A DNA stretch of 64,000 bases from Curtobacterium sp. MCBA15_009 (GTDB lineage Bacteria > Actinomycetota > Actinomycetes > Actinomycetales > Microbacteriaceae): positions 542,759-606,758 of the forward strand of contig NZ_MJGO01000037.1 of the NCBI RefSeq assembly GCF_001864895.1. Direction: 5' to 3'. Under the pieces are notes generated by a model that was not told where the DNA came from, did no database searches, and was given only the letters and a program-made list of their open reading frames with translations. Made by a program: the position numbers and the translations under genes. Position 1 is the first letter of the stretch. Every line of letters begins with the position of its first letter. Positions 16,151-24,182 of this stretch are shown piece after piece.

Positions 16151-17002
16151 TCATCGAATCCAGAGGTCTTCAGCGCGCCGACCTGCTCGGAATCCGAAGT
16201 ACTCGAGCATCGCGACTGCTTCCGGGAAGCCCGAAGCGAGCGCGTCGGGTGCGTGGGCGTCACTTCCGAACGAAACAGCTCGGCCACCTTCCTCCGCCCA
16301 CCACTGCGGTACCCAGGACCACAACCGTCGCGTGTTCATCTCAAGCGCTCGCCCGGAATCCGCGATGCTCCGCATTGCAGCTCGGAACCCCTCCTCGAAC
16401 ACACGTGGGTCGAACGGTCCTGCAACGTCACTGGGCCACGTTCGTGCTGCGTAGTCGATGTGTGTGAAGACCTCGAACGCGTCCGAGCCGGCGACCATTC
16501 GTGGGATCTCCTCCAAGTACGCCCACATGACATCAGCAGCCGGCCGGTGCCGGAACAGCGTGACCGGTTCGGTGCGGTGCGCGTCGGCGAACGGCAGCAT
16601 GTGCAGGGAACCGTTCACCCGATCGACGACGCCCCTCGACAACACGCTCGCAGCCGCGTCTGCCCAGAGGTGTGGCTGTCCGAACTCGACACCAGTCAGG
16701 ATGCGGACGCCGGGGAACTCGCGTCGGCACCGGTCGATGGCGTCGAGGTATCCGTCAAGGTCGAAGGGCGGCAGCGACACACGACCGTTCGGTTCGACCA
16801 AGGTGCCCGCGAATGCGCCCATGTCGCCTTCGTCTACGAACCACTGGTCCTCGTAGTCAAGATGTTCCGTGAACACGAGCGCCGGCAGGCCGATCCGCTC
16901 CGCACGGGCACACATCCGGCGCATCAGGTCTTCTGAAGCCGGATCCGTCGCCGCGTCCCAGGAGAACTCACTGTGCACGTGCGCGTCAGCAGGCAGCATC
17001 AT
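16151..17002 (-). CDS. PHP-domain phosphoesterase (histidinol-phosphatase-like)
   Basis: A 283-aa member of the PHP family of metal-dependent phosphoesterases. Metal-binding motifs are visible: DAHVHSEFSWDA at the N terminus (HxH), FTEHLDYED, a mid-protein NGSLHMLP, FTHIDYAAR, and a C-terminal FGSDAHAPDAL (D-x-H). The pattern matches HisK-type histidinol-phosphatases, but no other his genes are near, so the true substrate may differ. ATG 17002 was chosen (16999 is adjacent); upstream in-frame codons are arginine/cysteine-rich and unlikely to be translated. A dispersed palindrome lies after the stop. Confidence 0.88.
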   Translation of the reverse strand: MMLPADAHVHSEFSWDAATDPASEDLMRRMCARAERIGLPALVFTEHLDYEDQWFVDEGDMGAFAGTLVEPNGRVSLPPFDLDGYLDAIDRCRREFPGVRILTGVEFGQPHLWADAAASVLSRGVVDRVNGSLHMLPFADAHRTEPVTLFRHRPAADVMWAYLEEIPRMVAGSDAFEVFTHIDYAARTWPSDVAGPFDPRVFEEGFRAAMRSIADSGRALEMNTRRLWSWVPQWWAEEGGRAVSFGSDAHAPDALASGFPEAVAMLEYFGFRAGRRAEDLWIR

Positions 17003-17216
17003 CGGGCAACTGTGCCAAGCACCGCACACGCGCCGCAAGCAGGACCGTCGCCCCGGACCACCGATCCTGTCGCGGACCATGCCGGTGGTGTGCCCGGTCA
17101 CGGATCGGTCAGTGAGACGGCGTGTGCGTTGGGGAGAACGGGCCTGGTCCGGTTTCGGCGTCGGTCATGGTGATGTGGCCGTTGGAGCCGAGCGAAACGT
17201 CGGCTTGCCATTGGTT

Positions 17217-17579
17217 CTAAACTCCGCAGGCGCTGTGCTCCACGAGATCGTGCAGCGTCACGCGCTGCGAGACGTCGACCTTCGTGCCGTCGTTGCCGGA
17301 GATTCGTAGCGTGACCGCCGCACGTCCGTGCCCTTCGTCGTCGTTCGAGACGACTAGTTGCTGTGTAGCAGTCAGGTCCCCAGTGCTGAAGGTCTTGCAG
17401 AGACTGTCCGTGCATATGAGGAGGCTCCCGGGATGCGCCGCCGCCCAACTGGCGCCGTCGAACCACACACTCGGTGGGTAGGACGCAGCCCCCGAGCAGG
17501 CGAGCGGTCCGGTGCAACTCGACAGCATCAAGGAGAACAGCGGCAGTACAGCAGCTGCCAGTACCCGTCCTCTACGCAC
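17217..17579 (-). CDS. Putative secreted lipoprotein
   Basis: A 120-aa protein with a lipoprotein signal: RRGRVLAAAVLPLFSLMLSSC, in which LSSC is the lipobox and Cys would be acylated and anchored to the outer membrane face. The mature part is short, has four more Cys and includes WFDGASWAAAHPGS and LCKTFSTGDLTATQQLVVS. No known domain was recognised. GTG 17579 is preferred because it starts the signal peptide; a TTG slightly upstream is possible. It lies downstream of the membrane protein at 17635 with a palindrome between them. Confidence 0.6.
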   Translation of the reverse strand: MRRGRVLAAAVLPLFSLMLSSCTGPLACSGAASYPPSVWFDGASWAAAHPGSLLICTDSLCKTFSTGDLTATQQLVVSNDDEGHGRAAVTLRISGNDGTKVDVSQRVTLHDLVEHSACGV

Positions 17580-17608
17580 CGTGACATTCAACTCCCGAAC
17601 AGCGACCG

Positions 17609-17634
17609 GTCCGGTAGACGATCGACTTTCGGGC
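17609..17634. repeat. Dispersed palindrome, copy 8
   Basis: A well-kept copy, CGGTAGACGATCGACTTTCG in the centre with GTCC/GGGC ends. It abuts the stop codon of the gene at 17635-18030 exactly. Confidence 0.75.
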
Positions 17635-18030
17635 TCAGGACCAGTAGGCGGCACGCACGACCAAGAACCCCACGTCGACCTCGGAAGACAGATCGACAGT
17701 TCGGGGATCACACACGGTGCCACTCATCCGGTGCTCGAGCTCATTGGCCAGAAATTCCGCAGTCATCTCGGTTGGAGGTCGCACCGTGAGGAGCCGCCAG
17801 CAACCACCGGACCCGCACTCAACGTCGTCGCCCACGACCTCAGAACCAGAGGGAAGTGCGACAACGGACGCCGGCGGAGTGTCGCCTTCAGTCGCAGAGA
17901 GGAACAGTAAGGCGTAGCGAGCGATCGCCAGCGCTGTCACGAGGACGAGGAGCACGATCACGATGCGCCTCCAGGTGCCCGGAGCGCTCCTTGTCGCCGG
18001 GGCACCGCCCTTGCCCGTCGCGCTGCTCAT
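17635..18030 (-). CDS. Membrane-anchored protein of unknown function
   Basis: A 131-aa protein with a charged N-terminal tail, one hydrophobic helix (RIVIVLLVLVTALAIARYAL, about residues 22-41) and an exported domain of about 85 residues with four Cys (DVECGSGGCWRLLTV and MSGTVCDP), likely disulfide-bonded. No family was recognised. Start ATG 18030 is the first in-frame start and fits a type II membrane protein. It precedes the lipoprotein gene, so the two may form a cell-surface pair; they are separated by a dispersed palindrome. Confidence 0.6.
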   Translation of the reverse strand: MSSATGKGGAPATRSAPGTWRRIVIVLLVLVTALAIARYALLFLSATEGDTPPASVVALPSGSEVVGDDVECGSGGCWRLLTVRPPTEMTAEFLANELEHRMSGTVCDPRTVDLSSEVDVGFLVVRAAYWS

Positions 18031-18135
18031 GGCGAAACACTAGTGGGCCGGATCGAACCGTCGGAGGATCACACCGCATCTGGGCCGCCATCGGAAGCTC
18101 CGGAGCCAGAACCCTGTGGCGCCCGCCCCCTACCA

Positions 18136-18163
18136 TCTCGTTAGCCGATCCCCTGTTGGGACT
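18136..18163. repeat. Dispersed palindrome, copy 9 (degenerate)
   Basis: CTCGTTAGCCGATCC is retained on the left; the right arm has decayed to CTGTTGGGAC. It lies between divergent reading units at 18030 and 18267. Confidence 0.4.
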
Positions 18164-18266
18164 GGTAAGCGGCGAATGCCGGGCCTACAGTCCGCGTCAT
18201 TCAGGACGCGGACTGCAGACCGACTCCCTGCGGCCGAGATGCGAGCCGAGGTCGCAGGGAACGCAC

Positions 18267-19283
18267 TCAGCCTCCTAGGAGCGGTGCCGGCGCCAACGAG
18301 ACCGCACCTTCGGTGTCATCATCTACGGTTTCTGCAAGCCCATCGACGCTAAGGGAAACGTCAGACTGCACAAGTTGCACATCTTCCGTTTTGAGAAGAT
18401 CCGATTGCGACATTGCTCGAACCGCTCCGATCACCTCTCGAGCTGGGAACTCGGCCCGCGCGCGGAGTTCGTCCGTGATGTATCGATCTTCCGCATCTGG
18501 GAGATCTACCCTGCTCGGCAGCAGTGCATCAGCGCGAAGAAACGCCCGAACAAGAAAGAAGCTTTTGTAGTAAAGCTCACTGAAACCGCCGTCGTACGGC
18601 AGGGGAAGGCGGATGAGACCCAGTCTTCCGTCTCTCCGGGGCGTGTCGCGCGGACTTTCTGAGGGGTAGATGCCGATCCGCAGGCCGGACGCGCCCTGAA
18701 GGCCACCCGCTCGAGACTTCACCGTTGTGCCCACCCACTTGTCGGACTGCGGATTTCCGATGAACAAATCGGCCTTCCAGATCCCGGATATCGAACGCGG
18801 CAGCTTTTCCCCATCGCCCTTGGCATGGAAAGCTTCGATGATGTCCGGAATGTAGCGCTGGAGCTTGGGCGGATGCCCGCGCTTGCCTACGTAGAGTCGC
18901 GAGTCTGGGGTGAGGGCCTCGTTCACCGACTCAAGGATCGGGATGCGCCCATCCTTCTCTGGGCCGAACAGGATGGAGTCGGCTCCGTCGCCGATTCCGC
19001 AGAAGTCCTCCAACACTTGGCTCGCAAGCGGGTGGATCAACGGGTCACGACGCGCGATCGCGTCGTGGACGGTCCACTCGAAGCAGATCCCGGCGTCGCC
19101 CGAGCCCTCTCGAAACTCACGTGCAAGATCCTCCAGGGTGATTTCGTCGTACCCCCCTAGGCGCGCGACGCGTGCCATCTTGAGCGAGTACAAGGTTGCC
19201 TCCAGCACAGCGGCAACCATCGAGTACTTCGCCATCACTGGATCAGACACGTCCGCGGTCTGAAAGCTGCGCATTGTTCGCAT
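18267..19283 (-). CDS. Uncharacterised protein, possible nuclease
   Basis: A 338-aa soluble protein that I do not recognise. The region around residues 165-190 reads WKADLFIGNPQSDKWVGTTV followed by K, an arrangement (D, about 15 residues, then x-V-K after a beta strand) seen in PD-(D/E)XK nuclease folds, though the usual Glu is Thr. The C-terminal part is acidic and low in structure. Codon use looks less G+C-rich than its neighbours, with AAG, TTC and TTT runs, hinting at horizontal transfer. ATG 19283 or 19274 may start it; neither has a good ribosome site. An orphan restriction- or defence-type nuclease is one option. Confidence 0.55.
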   Translation of the reverse strand: MRTMRSFQTADVSDPVMAKYSMVAAVLEATLYSLKMARVARLGGYDEITLEDLAREFREGSGDAGICFEWTVHDAIARRDPLIHPLASQVLEDFCGIGDGADSILFGPEKDGRIPILESVNEALTPDSRLYVGKRGHPPKLQRYIPDIIEAFHAKGDGEKLPRSISGIWKADLFIGNPQSDKWVGTTVKSRAGGLQGASGLRIGIYPSESPRDTPRRDGRLGLIRLPLPYDGGFSELYYKSFFLVRAFLRADALLPSRVDLPDAEDRYITDELRARAEFPAREVIGAVRAMSQSDLLKTEDVQLVQSDVSLSVDGLAETVDDDTEGAVSLAPAPLLGG

Positions 19284-19363
19284 CTTATGGATGCTACGGC
19301 ACGGGCTGGCCGACTGGGACCCCAGCGGGCGTCCGATTCCCCGCTCGAATACTGCGGCAAGGA

Positions 19364-19390
19364 GTCTCGATAGTCGATGGCTTACCGGAC
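19364..19390. repeat. Dispersed palindrome, copy 10
   Basis: GTCTCGATAGTCGATGGC then TTACCGGAC. It contains the TAA stop of the DUF347 protein gene (19382-19384, minus). Confidence 0.7.
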
Positions 19391-20158
19391 GTCTCGTGCT
19401 GCTCCGGCAGCAGACGAGCTGAGGGGACGAAGGCGCCTCGTCCACGCCACCGCGAAAGCGATCACGATGAGTAGGATCGCGCTGACCAGCCCGGTTCCTA
19501 CGGCGAGACCGCCGCGCGCGTTGGGAACGGCGACGAAGTCGGCAAACGATGCTCCGATGGGCCGGGTGAGGACGTACGCGGTCCAGAACGCCGTCACCGG
19601 ACCGACGACCGACGTCACGCGCGCGAGAACGACGATGACCATCGCTGCCACGAACACGAGGCCGCCGCTGAGGTAGCCAAGGTGCAGGGTGCTGGCGGCG
19701 AGGTCGCCGGCGGCGGTCCCCATCGCGAAGGTCGTGATCACGGCGGCCCAGTAGAACAGTTGCCGACGGGTGGTCGTGATTGTGTGCACGTCGACGGTGC
19801 TTTCGGTGCGGTGCCAAAGCACGAACACGGCGACGAGCGCAGTGAGGAACACCGGGGTCGAGACGAAGTACGGCACACCGAGTGCAACGTGGGTGACGTC
19901 GGCGACCATCGTGCCGAACACTCCCACCATCGACACCGTTCCCCAGTAGAGCCAGGGCCGGTACCGGTCTGCCCGGAGCTGCACAACGAGGACCACGAGG
20001 AAGAGGACCGCGGTGATGAGTACCGTCGGGACGGGGTCGAATCGAGTGACCAGGAAGTCCGACAGTGCTTCACCCATCCCGGTCGTGAGGATCTTGATGA
20101 GCCAGAACGACGCCGTCGGCTCCGGCACACGATTCCGCGAGCTCACCTCGGGGCTCAC
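19382..20158 (-). CDS. DUF347 (COG4705) membrane protein, copy 1
   Basis: A 258-aa polytopic membrane protein built from four related repeats, each with an aromatic-Trp pair and later Gly and Asp: SFWLIKILTTGMGEALSDFL, LYWGTVSMVGVFGTMVAD, FYWAAVITTFAMGTAAGDLA and AFWTAYVLTRPIGASFADF. That is the pattern of DUF347/COG4705 proteins, whose biochemical role is unsettled. ATG 20158 overlaps the DedA stop by 4 nt. With a second DUF347 gene upstream it forms an operon divergent from a two-component system that probably controls it. Confidence 0.85.
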   Translation of the reverse strand: MSPEVSSRNRVPEPTASFWLIKILTTGMGEALSDFLVTRFDPVPTVLITAVLFLVVLVVQLRADRYRPWLYWGTVSMVGVFGTMVADVTHVALGVPYFVSTPVFLTALVAVFVLWHRTESTVDVHTITTTRRQLFYWAAVITTFAMGTAAGDLAASTLHLGYLSGGLVFVAAMVIVVLARVTSVVGPVTAFWTAYVLTRPIGASFADFVAVPNARGGLAVGTGLVSAILLIVIAFAVAWTRRLRPLSSSAAGAARDVR

Positions 20159-20829
20159 CTGTCACCTCCGATCGGGTGCGACGGTGCCGACGAGGTTGCG
20201 CGGTTCTTCCGGGCGACGTGGCGGCGGCGGAGCGCGCCGATGACGATGGGCAGGATCGAGACGAGGATGATGACGATCATCAGCGCGTCGATGTTGTGGG
20301 CGATCAGCGGGATGCCGCCGAGGAGCACGCCGACGGCGGTGAGGCCGCACGCCCAGGAGATCGCGCCGATGAGGTTGAACAGCAGGAACCGTCGGTAGTG
20401 CATCTGCGCGGTGCCGGCAGCTAGCGGCACGTAGGTGCGGACGATCGGGACGAACCGGCCGAGGACCAGGCTGAGTCCGCCCCACTTGGTGAAGAACGCT
20501 TCCGCTTCGTTGAGGCGGGCGGTAGTGAGGATCCGGGCGTCGTCCTTGAACAGGCGGCGGCCGTACCGTTTCCCGATCCAGTACCCGACCTGGTCACCGG
20601 CGATCGCGGCGATCGATGCCACGAGCGCGACCTGCCACGGCGTAACCCCGAGGGTGCTGCTGATGATCGCTGCGGTGACCAGGAGCGAGTCACCGGGCAG
20701 GAAGGGGAACAGCACCCCGGACTCGATGAAGATCAGCAGTGCGATACCGGCGAGGACGTACGGACCGAACGAATGCAGCACGGACGCAGCGTCGAACAGG
20801 CTCACGGCGAGCGGAACGGTGGAGAGCAT
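20155..20829 (-). CDS. DedA-family membrane protein
   Basis: A 224-aa DedA/SNARE-associated (VTT) protein; members are proton-dependent transporters or lipid flippases needed for membrane homeostasis. It has LIFIESGVLFPFLPGDSLL, the acidic re-entrant motif of the family, AGDQVGYWIGKRYGRRLF and GRFVPIVRTYVPLAAG with the conserved Arg residues. ATG 20829 has GGAAGGA upstream; the in-frame start at 20853 is less likely. It lies between two DUF347 genes in one operon, overlapping the downstream one by 4 nt, which suggests the three work in the same membrane response. Confidence 0.92.
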   Translation of the reverse strand: MLSTVPLAVSLFDAASVLHSFGPYVLAGIALLIFIESGVLFPFLPGDSLLVTAAIISSTLGVTPWQVALVASIAAIAGDQVGYWIGKRYGRRLFKDDARILTTARLNEAEAFFTKWGGLSLVLGRFVPIVRTYVPLAAGTAQMHYRRFLLFNLIGAISWACGLTAVGVLLGGIPLIAHNIDALMIVIILVSILPIVIGALRRRHVARKNRATSSAPSHPIGGDR

Positions 20830-20895
20830 GGCGGTCCTTCCAGGACAAGTCACGGCGACCGCCCAACCAGTGGGGCGGCCGACGAAGGTCGGACG

Positions 20896-21696
20896 TCAGA
20901 CGGTCAGGTGGCTGCGCTGGGCGGGTTCGTCGCGGCGGAGCCGGATCACGAGGAAGGTGATGATCGCGGCGATGATGACGAGGAACACGACGCTCGTGGT
21001 GATCGTCCCGATCCCGAGTCCGCCGTCCTTCGTCGACGCGGACAGCAGGTCTCCGGTGGATGCGCCGAGCGGTCGGGTGAGGATGTACGCGATCCAGAAG
21101 CAGAGCACCGGGCCGCGCCGGCCAATGAACCAGACGGCCGCGGTGAGGGCGATCGCGCCGGCGAAGAGCAGCAGCGACGGGAAGTACCCGAGCCCGGTCT
21201 GCTCGGCGATGAGGTCACCGGCGGCGGTCCCGAGCGCGAAGGTGAACAGGATCGCGAGCCAGTAGAACGCTTCCCGGCGGACCGTGTCGATGCTGTGGAT
21301 CGAAAGGGTGCCCTCGACGCGGAACCAGATCGCGAACACGGCGATCAGCGCGACACCGAACACGGTGGTGCTGACTGCGAGTGGGACGCCGAGCCCGTCG
21401 GTGAGGTTGTCGGTGACGCAGGTCCCGACGATGCTGATCAGGACCACGGTGATCCAGTACAGCGGCGGCCGGTAGGCGCGGGACCGGAACTGCAGGATCA
21501 GGAACACGGCCAGCGCGACCGTCATGATCAGCGTCGTCAACGGCAGCCCGAGGCCGACGGTGTCACTGAGGAGATCCGCCGCCGTCTCACCAACCGTGGT
21601 CGCGAGGACCTTGATGATCCAGAACGACGCGGTCGGGTCAGGCACCTTGTTCAAGCGTGCCCTGGTCGGCAGCGGTGCTGCGGGCGAGTGGGACAT
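20896..21696 (-). CDS. DUF347 (COG4705) membrane protein, copy 2
   Basis: A 266-aa paralogue of the gene at 19382-20158, with the same four repeats (SFWIIKVLATTVGETAADLL, LYWITVVLISIVGTCVTDNL, FYWLAILFTFALGTAAGDLI, CFWIAYILTRPLGASTGDLL) and a basic tail. The two copies differ enough to be old duplicates rather than recent. ATG 21696 has GAGGAG six bases upstream. It is the first gene of the DUF347-DedA-DUF347 operon, read away from the histidine kinase gene across a 259-bp control region. Confidence 0.88.
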   Translation of the reverse strand: MSHSPAAPLPTRARLNKVPDPTASFWIIKVLATTVGETAADLLSDTVGLGLPLTTLIMTVALAVFLILQFRSRAYRPPLYWITVVLISIVGTCVTDNLTDGLGVPLAVSTTVFGVALIAVFAIWFRVEGTLSIHSIDTVRREAFYWLAILFTFALGTAAGDLIAEQTGLGYFPSLLLFAGAIALTAAVWFIGRRGPVLCFWIAYILTRPLGASTGDLLSASTKDGGLGIGTITTSVVFLVIIAAIITFLVIRLRRDEPAQRSHLTV

Positions 21697-21783
21697 GGCG
21701 TTCTCCTCGTCGTGACGAGCCGTGCCACGGGGTTCGCGGGAACGGCGATGCACCGACGGTAGAAACCGGCCCGCAAGACTTCA

Positions 21784-21822
21784 CCAAGAAAGGACCTTGC
21801 AGCCAGAACGCCGCTTTCTTGG
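21784..21822. promoter_or_regulatory. Inverted repeat between divergent DUF347 operon and two-component system
   Basis: CCAAGAAAG (21784-21792) and CTTTCTTGG (21814-21822) are exact inverses, 21 nt apart, in the divergent promoter region. A second, nested pair CAGCCA/TGGCTG overlaps it. It may be the response-regulator operator or an RNA hairpin; the role is inferred from position only. Confidence 0.4.
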
Positions 21823-21955
21823 CTGTTCCTTTGCTAGCGGGGGTGAGGATCGGGCCTGCCGGTGCTGCTCTGAGTGAGGCAGGATCGAGCCAACACGGCG
21901 ACACCGGAACGCATCCCCCCTCGCGTTCCGGTGCCGCTCGTCGGGAAGGGGTCAC

Positions 21956-23029
21956 ATGTCGGCTGGGTGGCGGTCATCTATCGCAGACACGGTGACCCGG
22001 TGGTCGTTCCGGTCTGCTTCGGAGAACGATCCGGACCGGTTGGCGTACCGCCGGTCCGTGATCGGCATCGCCCTCCGGGTCGCGGTCGTATCCGCCGCGC
22101 TGGTGATCGCGATCATCGGCCTCGTCGTGGCCTACGTGCTGTGGCAGCTGACACCGAACCAACTCCACGAGCGCCCCGGGCCGACCGACATCCACATCTA
22201 CCTCGACACCATCGACCTCAGCATCGCGGTGATCGGTGTCGGCGGTCTCGCGATCGTCCTCGCCGGTGTCGCCGCATGGCTGATCGCCCGCCGCGCAGTG
22301 CGGCCGATCGCCGAAGCTGCCCGGATGCAGCGCACCTTCGTCGCCGACGCTAGCCACGAACTCCGGACCCCGCTGACCGTGCTCCACGCCCGCGTACAAC
22401 GTCTGCAGCGCATGACCCCGGCGGACGACCTGCGGCGGCCGGTCGTCGACGAGCTGCGCGGTGACACGCAGGTCCTGATCGACATCGTCAACGACCTCCT
22501 CGACGCAGCTACCGGATCCAGCGAACCGAACGGTGCCGCCGACCTCCGGGCGGCGATGGACGTGGTGCACCGCGACATGAGCGTGCTCGCGGCCGACCGG
22601 AACGTGCACCTCGACATCGATCCGATCGACGCGCGCGTGGGGGTGTCCGAGACGCAGCTGCGCCGCTGCCTGGTCGCGCTGACCGACAACGCCATCGGCC
22701 ACACACGAACCGGCGGACAAGTGCGTGTCACCGCGGTGATCGACAGGGCTCGTGTGACGATCCGCGTCACGGACAACGGTCCCGGCGTCGTCGGCATCGA
22801 GCCGGCAAGGGTGTTCGACCGCTTCGCCCACGGCACCCCCGTCGACGTCACCGCGACGACGACCACCCGCACCGGGTACGGCATCGGGTTGGCGCTGGTC
22901 CGCGACATCGCCCTCAGAGCGGGCGGCGATGCAGTCGTCGAACACACGGACAGCAGCGGAACGGTCTTCGCGCTCCACCTCCCGATCGCAGCGACCAGCA
23001 CATCGGAACACGACCGGAAGGCCCACTGA
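21956..23029 (+). CDS. Two-component sensor histidine kinase
   Basis: A 357-aa membrane kinase with two transmembrane helices (about residues 40-63 and 79-101) enclosing a very short extracytoplasmic loop, so it may sense the membrane itself. HAMP-like residues precede the H-box FVADASHELRTPL with phospho-accepting H134. N-box ALTDNAIGH and G-boxes DNGPGV and GYGIGLALV complete the ATPase domain. ATG 21956 is the first in-frame start. The stop overlaps the response regulator start by 1 nt (TGATG). The likely target is the divergent DUF347-DedA operon. Confidence 0.93.
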   Translation: MSAGWRSSIADTVTRWSFRSASENDPDRLAYRRSVIGIALRVAVVSAALVIAIIGLVVAYVLWQLTPNQLHERPGPTDIHIYLDTIDLSIAVIGVGGLAIVLAGVAAWLIARRAVRPIAEAARMQRTFVADASHELRTPLTVLHARVQRLQRMTPADDLRRPVVDELRGDTQVLIDIVNDLLDAATGSSEPNGAADLRAAMDVVHRDMSVLAADRNVHLDIDPIDARVGVSETQLRRCLVALTDNAIGHTRTGGQVRVTAVIDRARVTIRVTDNGPGVVGIEPARVFDRFAHGTPVDVTATTTTRTGYGIGLALVRDIALRAGGDAVVEHTDSSGTVFALHLPIAATSTSEHDRKAH

Positions 23030-23688
23030 TGATGCCCCGACTGCTCCTCGTCGAAGACGACCCCCGGCTCGGTCCGCTCGTCGCGGACGAGCTCGGTGAA
23101 CAGTGGACCGTGACACTCCGCACGGACGGGGAGTCCGCGCTCGAGGCTGCCGCCGAGGAGTACTTCGACGTGATGGTCATCGACCGTCGACTCCCGGGAA
23201 TCGACGGCACCGAGGTCGTTGCGGCACTCCGGCAGCGACGGATCAGCACCCCCGTGCTGATGCTCACCGCCCTCGGCATGGTCCACGACCGTGTCTCCGG
23301 GTTGGACGCCGGCGCGAACGACTACCTCGTCAAACCGTTCGACTTCGACGAGCTCACCGCCCGGCTCCGGGCACTCACCCGCGACTACACCGGGGTCGGC
23401 AGCAGCGTCGAGATCGGCGGGTGGGTGTTCTACCCGGAGGACAACAGCATCACCTCCCCCTACACCGGACGGGTGATGCTGACCGAGAAGGAGACCGCCC
23501 TGCTGCGACTGCTGACCAGCGAGCCATCGCGGGCGTTCACCCGGCAGCACCTGCTGTCCGCGGTGTTCGACAACGGTGAGCAGCTCGGCACGGTCGACAC
23601 GTACGTCCACTACATCCGCCGGAAGACCGACCGCGACTTGATCACCACCATCCGCGGTGTCGGCTACCGGCTCGGAACACCCGCCTGA
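23029..23688 (+). CDS. OmpR-family response regulator
   Basis: A 219-aa regulator: receiver domain with DD acidic pocket at residues 10-11, phosphoacceptor D52 (VIDRRLPG), Thr of VLMLTAL and Lys of YLVKPF, then a winged-helix DNA-binding domain (LTEKETALLRLL, ending IRGVGYRLG). It is co-translated with the kinase, whose TGA overlaps this ATG. It should bind the divergent control region at 21697-21955. The wing between the domains is longer than usual (YPEDNSITSPYTG). Confidence 0.93.
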   Translation: MMPRLLLVEDDPRLGPLVADELGEQWTVTLRTDGESALEAAAEEYFDVMVIDRRLPGIDGTEVVAALRQRRISTPVLMLTALGMVHDRVSGLDAGANDYLVKPFDFDELTARLRALTRDYTGVGSSVEIGGWVFYPEDNSITSPYTGRVMLTEKETALLRLLTSEPSRAFTRQHLLSAVFDNGEQLGTVDTYVHYIRRKTDRDLITTIRGVGYRLGTPA

Positions 23689-23697
23689 GATCACCGC

Positions 23698-23820
23698 TCA
23701 GTCATCGAGAAACCCCTCCCGCTCAGCTTCGGAAGCCGCAGCGAGGAGCGCAGCTCCCATCGTCCCAACGACTACCAACACCAGCACAATCACCACCGCG
23801 ATCACGATCCACACGCCCAC
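23698..23820 (-). CDS. 40-aa single-helix membrane protein
   Basis: A short gene read from GTG 23820 with GGAGG eight bases upstream. It encodes one almost purely aliphatic helix (GVWIVIAVVIVLVLVVVGTM) followed by a charged tail SEAEREGFLDD. It is convergent with the response regulator, ending 10 bp beyond it, and is the only sensible content of the 23689-23968 gap. No family is recognised. Such peptides can modulate membrane kinases or be simple hypothetical proteins. Confidence 0.5.
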   Translation of the reverse strand: MGVWIVIAVVIVLVLVVVGTMGAALLAAASEAEREGFLDD

Positions 23821-23968
23821 GGGAACCACCTCCAAGCCCACCATCACCGCTACGCACCAAGGAACCGCCCAGGGCTCAGCGGAATCAGCGGGAGCGACAT
23901 CTCACGTCGCGTCGGAGCGTCATCGCCCAACAGTTTCACAAGCTGAACGCCAGACCGGCATTACAGCC

Positions 23969-23994
23969 GTCTCGATGGCCGATCGGTTGGCGAG
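23969..23994. repeat. Dispersed palindrome, copy 11
   Basis: GTCTCGATGGCCGATCGG then TTGGCGAG. It lies 10 bp after the stop of the second 36-aa membrane gene. A decayed equivalent follows the first copy near 15911-15936. Confidence 0.6.
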
Positions 23995-24003
23995 GTAGTT
24001 CGA

Positions 24004-24114
24004 TCAAGCACCGAACAGGCCGAGTGCTCCTGAGATGGCGATCCCGAGACCCATGACGATCGCCACCGTGCTTCCGATGATCACTGCCAGCCGCTGATCC
24101 CAGTTCATCCCCAT
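24004..24114 (-). CDS. 36-aa single-helix membrane protein (paralogue B)
   Basis: A paralogue of the gene at 15943-16053, same length and layout: MGMNWDQRLAVIIGST, a glycine-rich helix and an LFGA end. The duplicated block spans about 23989-24157 and includes a palindrome on each side. Substitutions between copies cluster at third codon positions and in conservative residues, which suggests selection on the protein. Function is unknown. Confidence 0.6.
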   Translation of the reverse strand: MGMNWDQRLAVIIGSTVAIVMGLGIAISGALGLFGA

Positions 24115-24131
24115 AGCCCAAACCTAGGAGT

Positions 24132-24157
24132 GTCCGGTAGCCGATCCTTCACCGGGC
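24132..24157. repeat. Dispersed palindrome, copy 12
   Basis: GTCCGGTAGCCGATCC with CTTCACCGGGC. It sits at the same place relative to paralogue B as copy 7 does to paralogue A. Confidence 0.75.
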
Positions 24158-24182
24158 GCGTTCCACAGCGATACCGTGGAGG

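Noticed and set aside
23657..23998. Plus-strand Thr/Ser-rich frame of 113 codons
   Set aside because: Overlaps the response-regulator end and the minus-strand small genes; composition is that of a shadow frame and it has no ribosome site.
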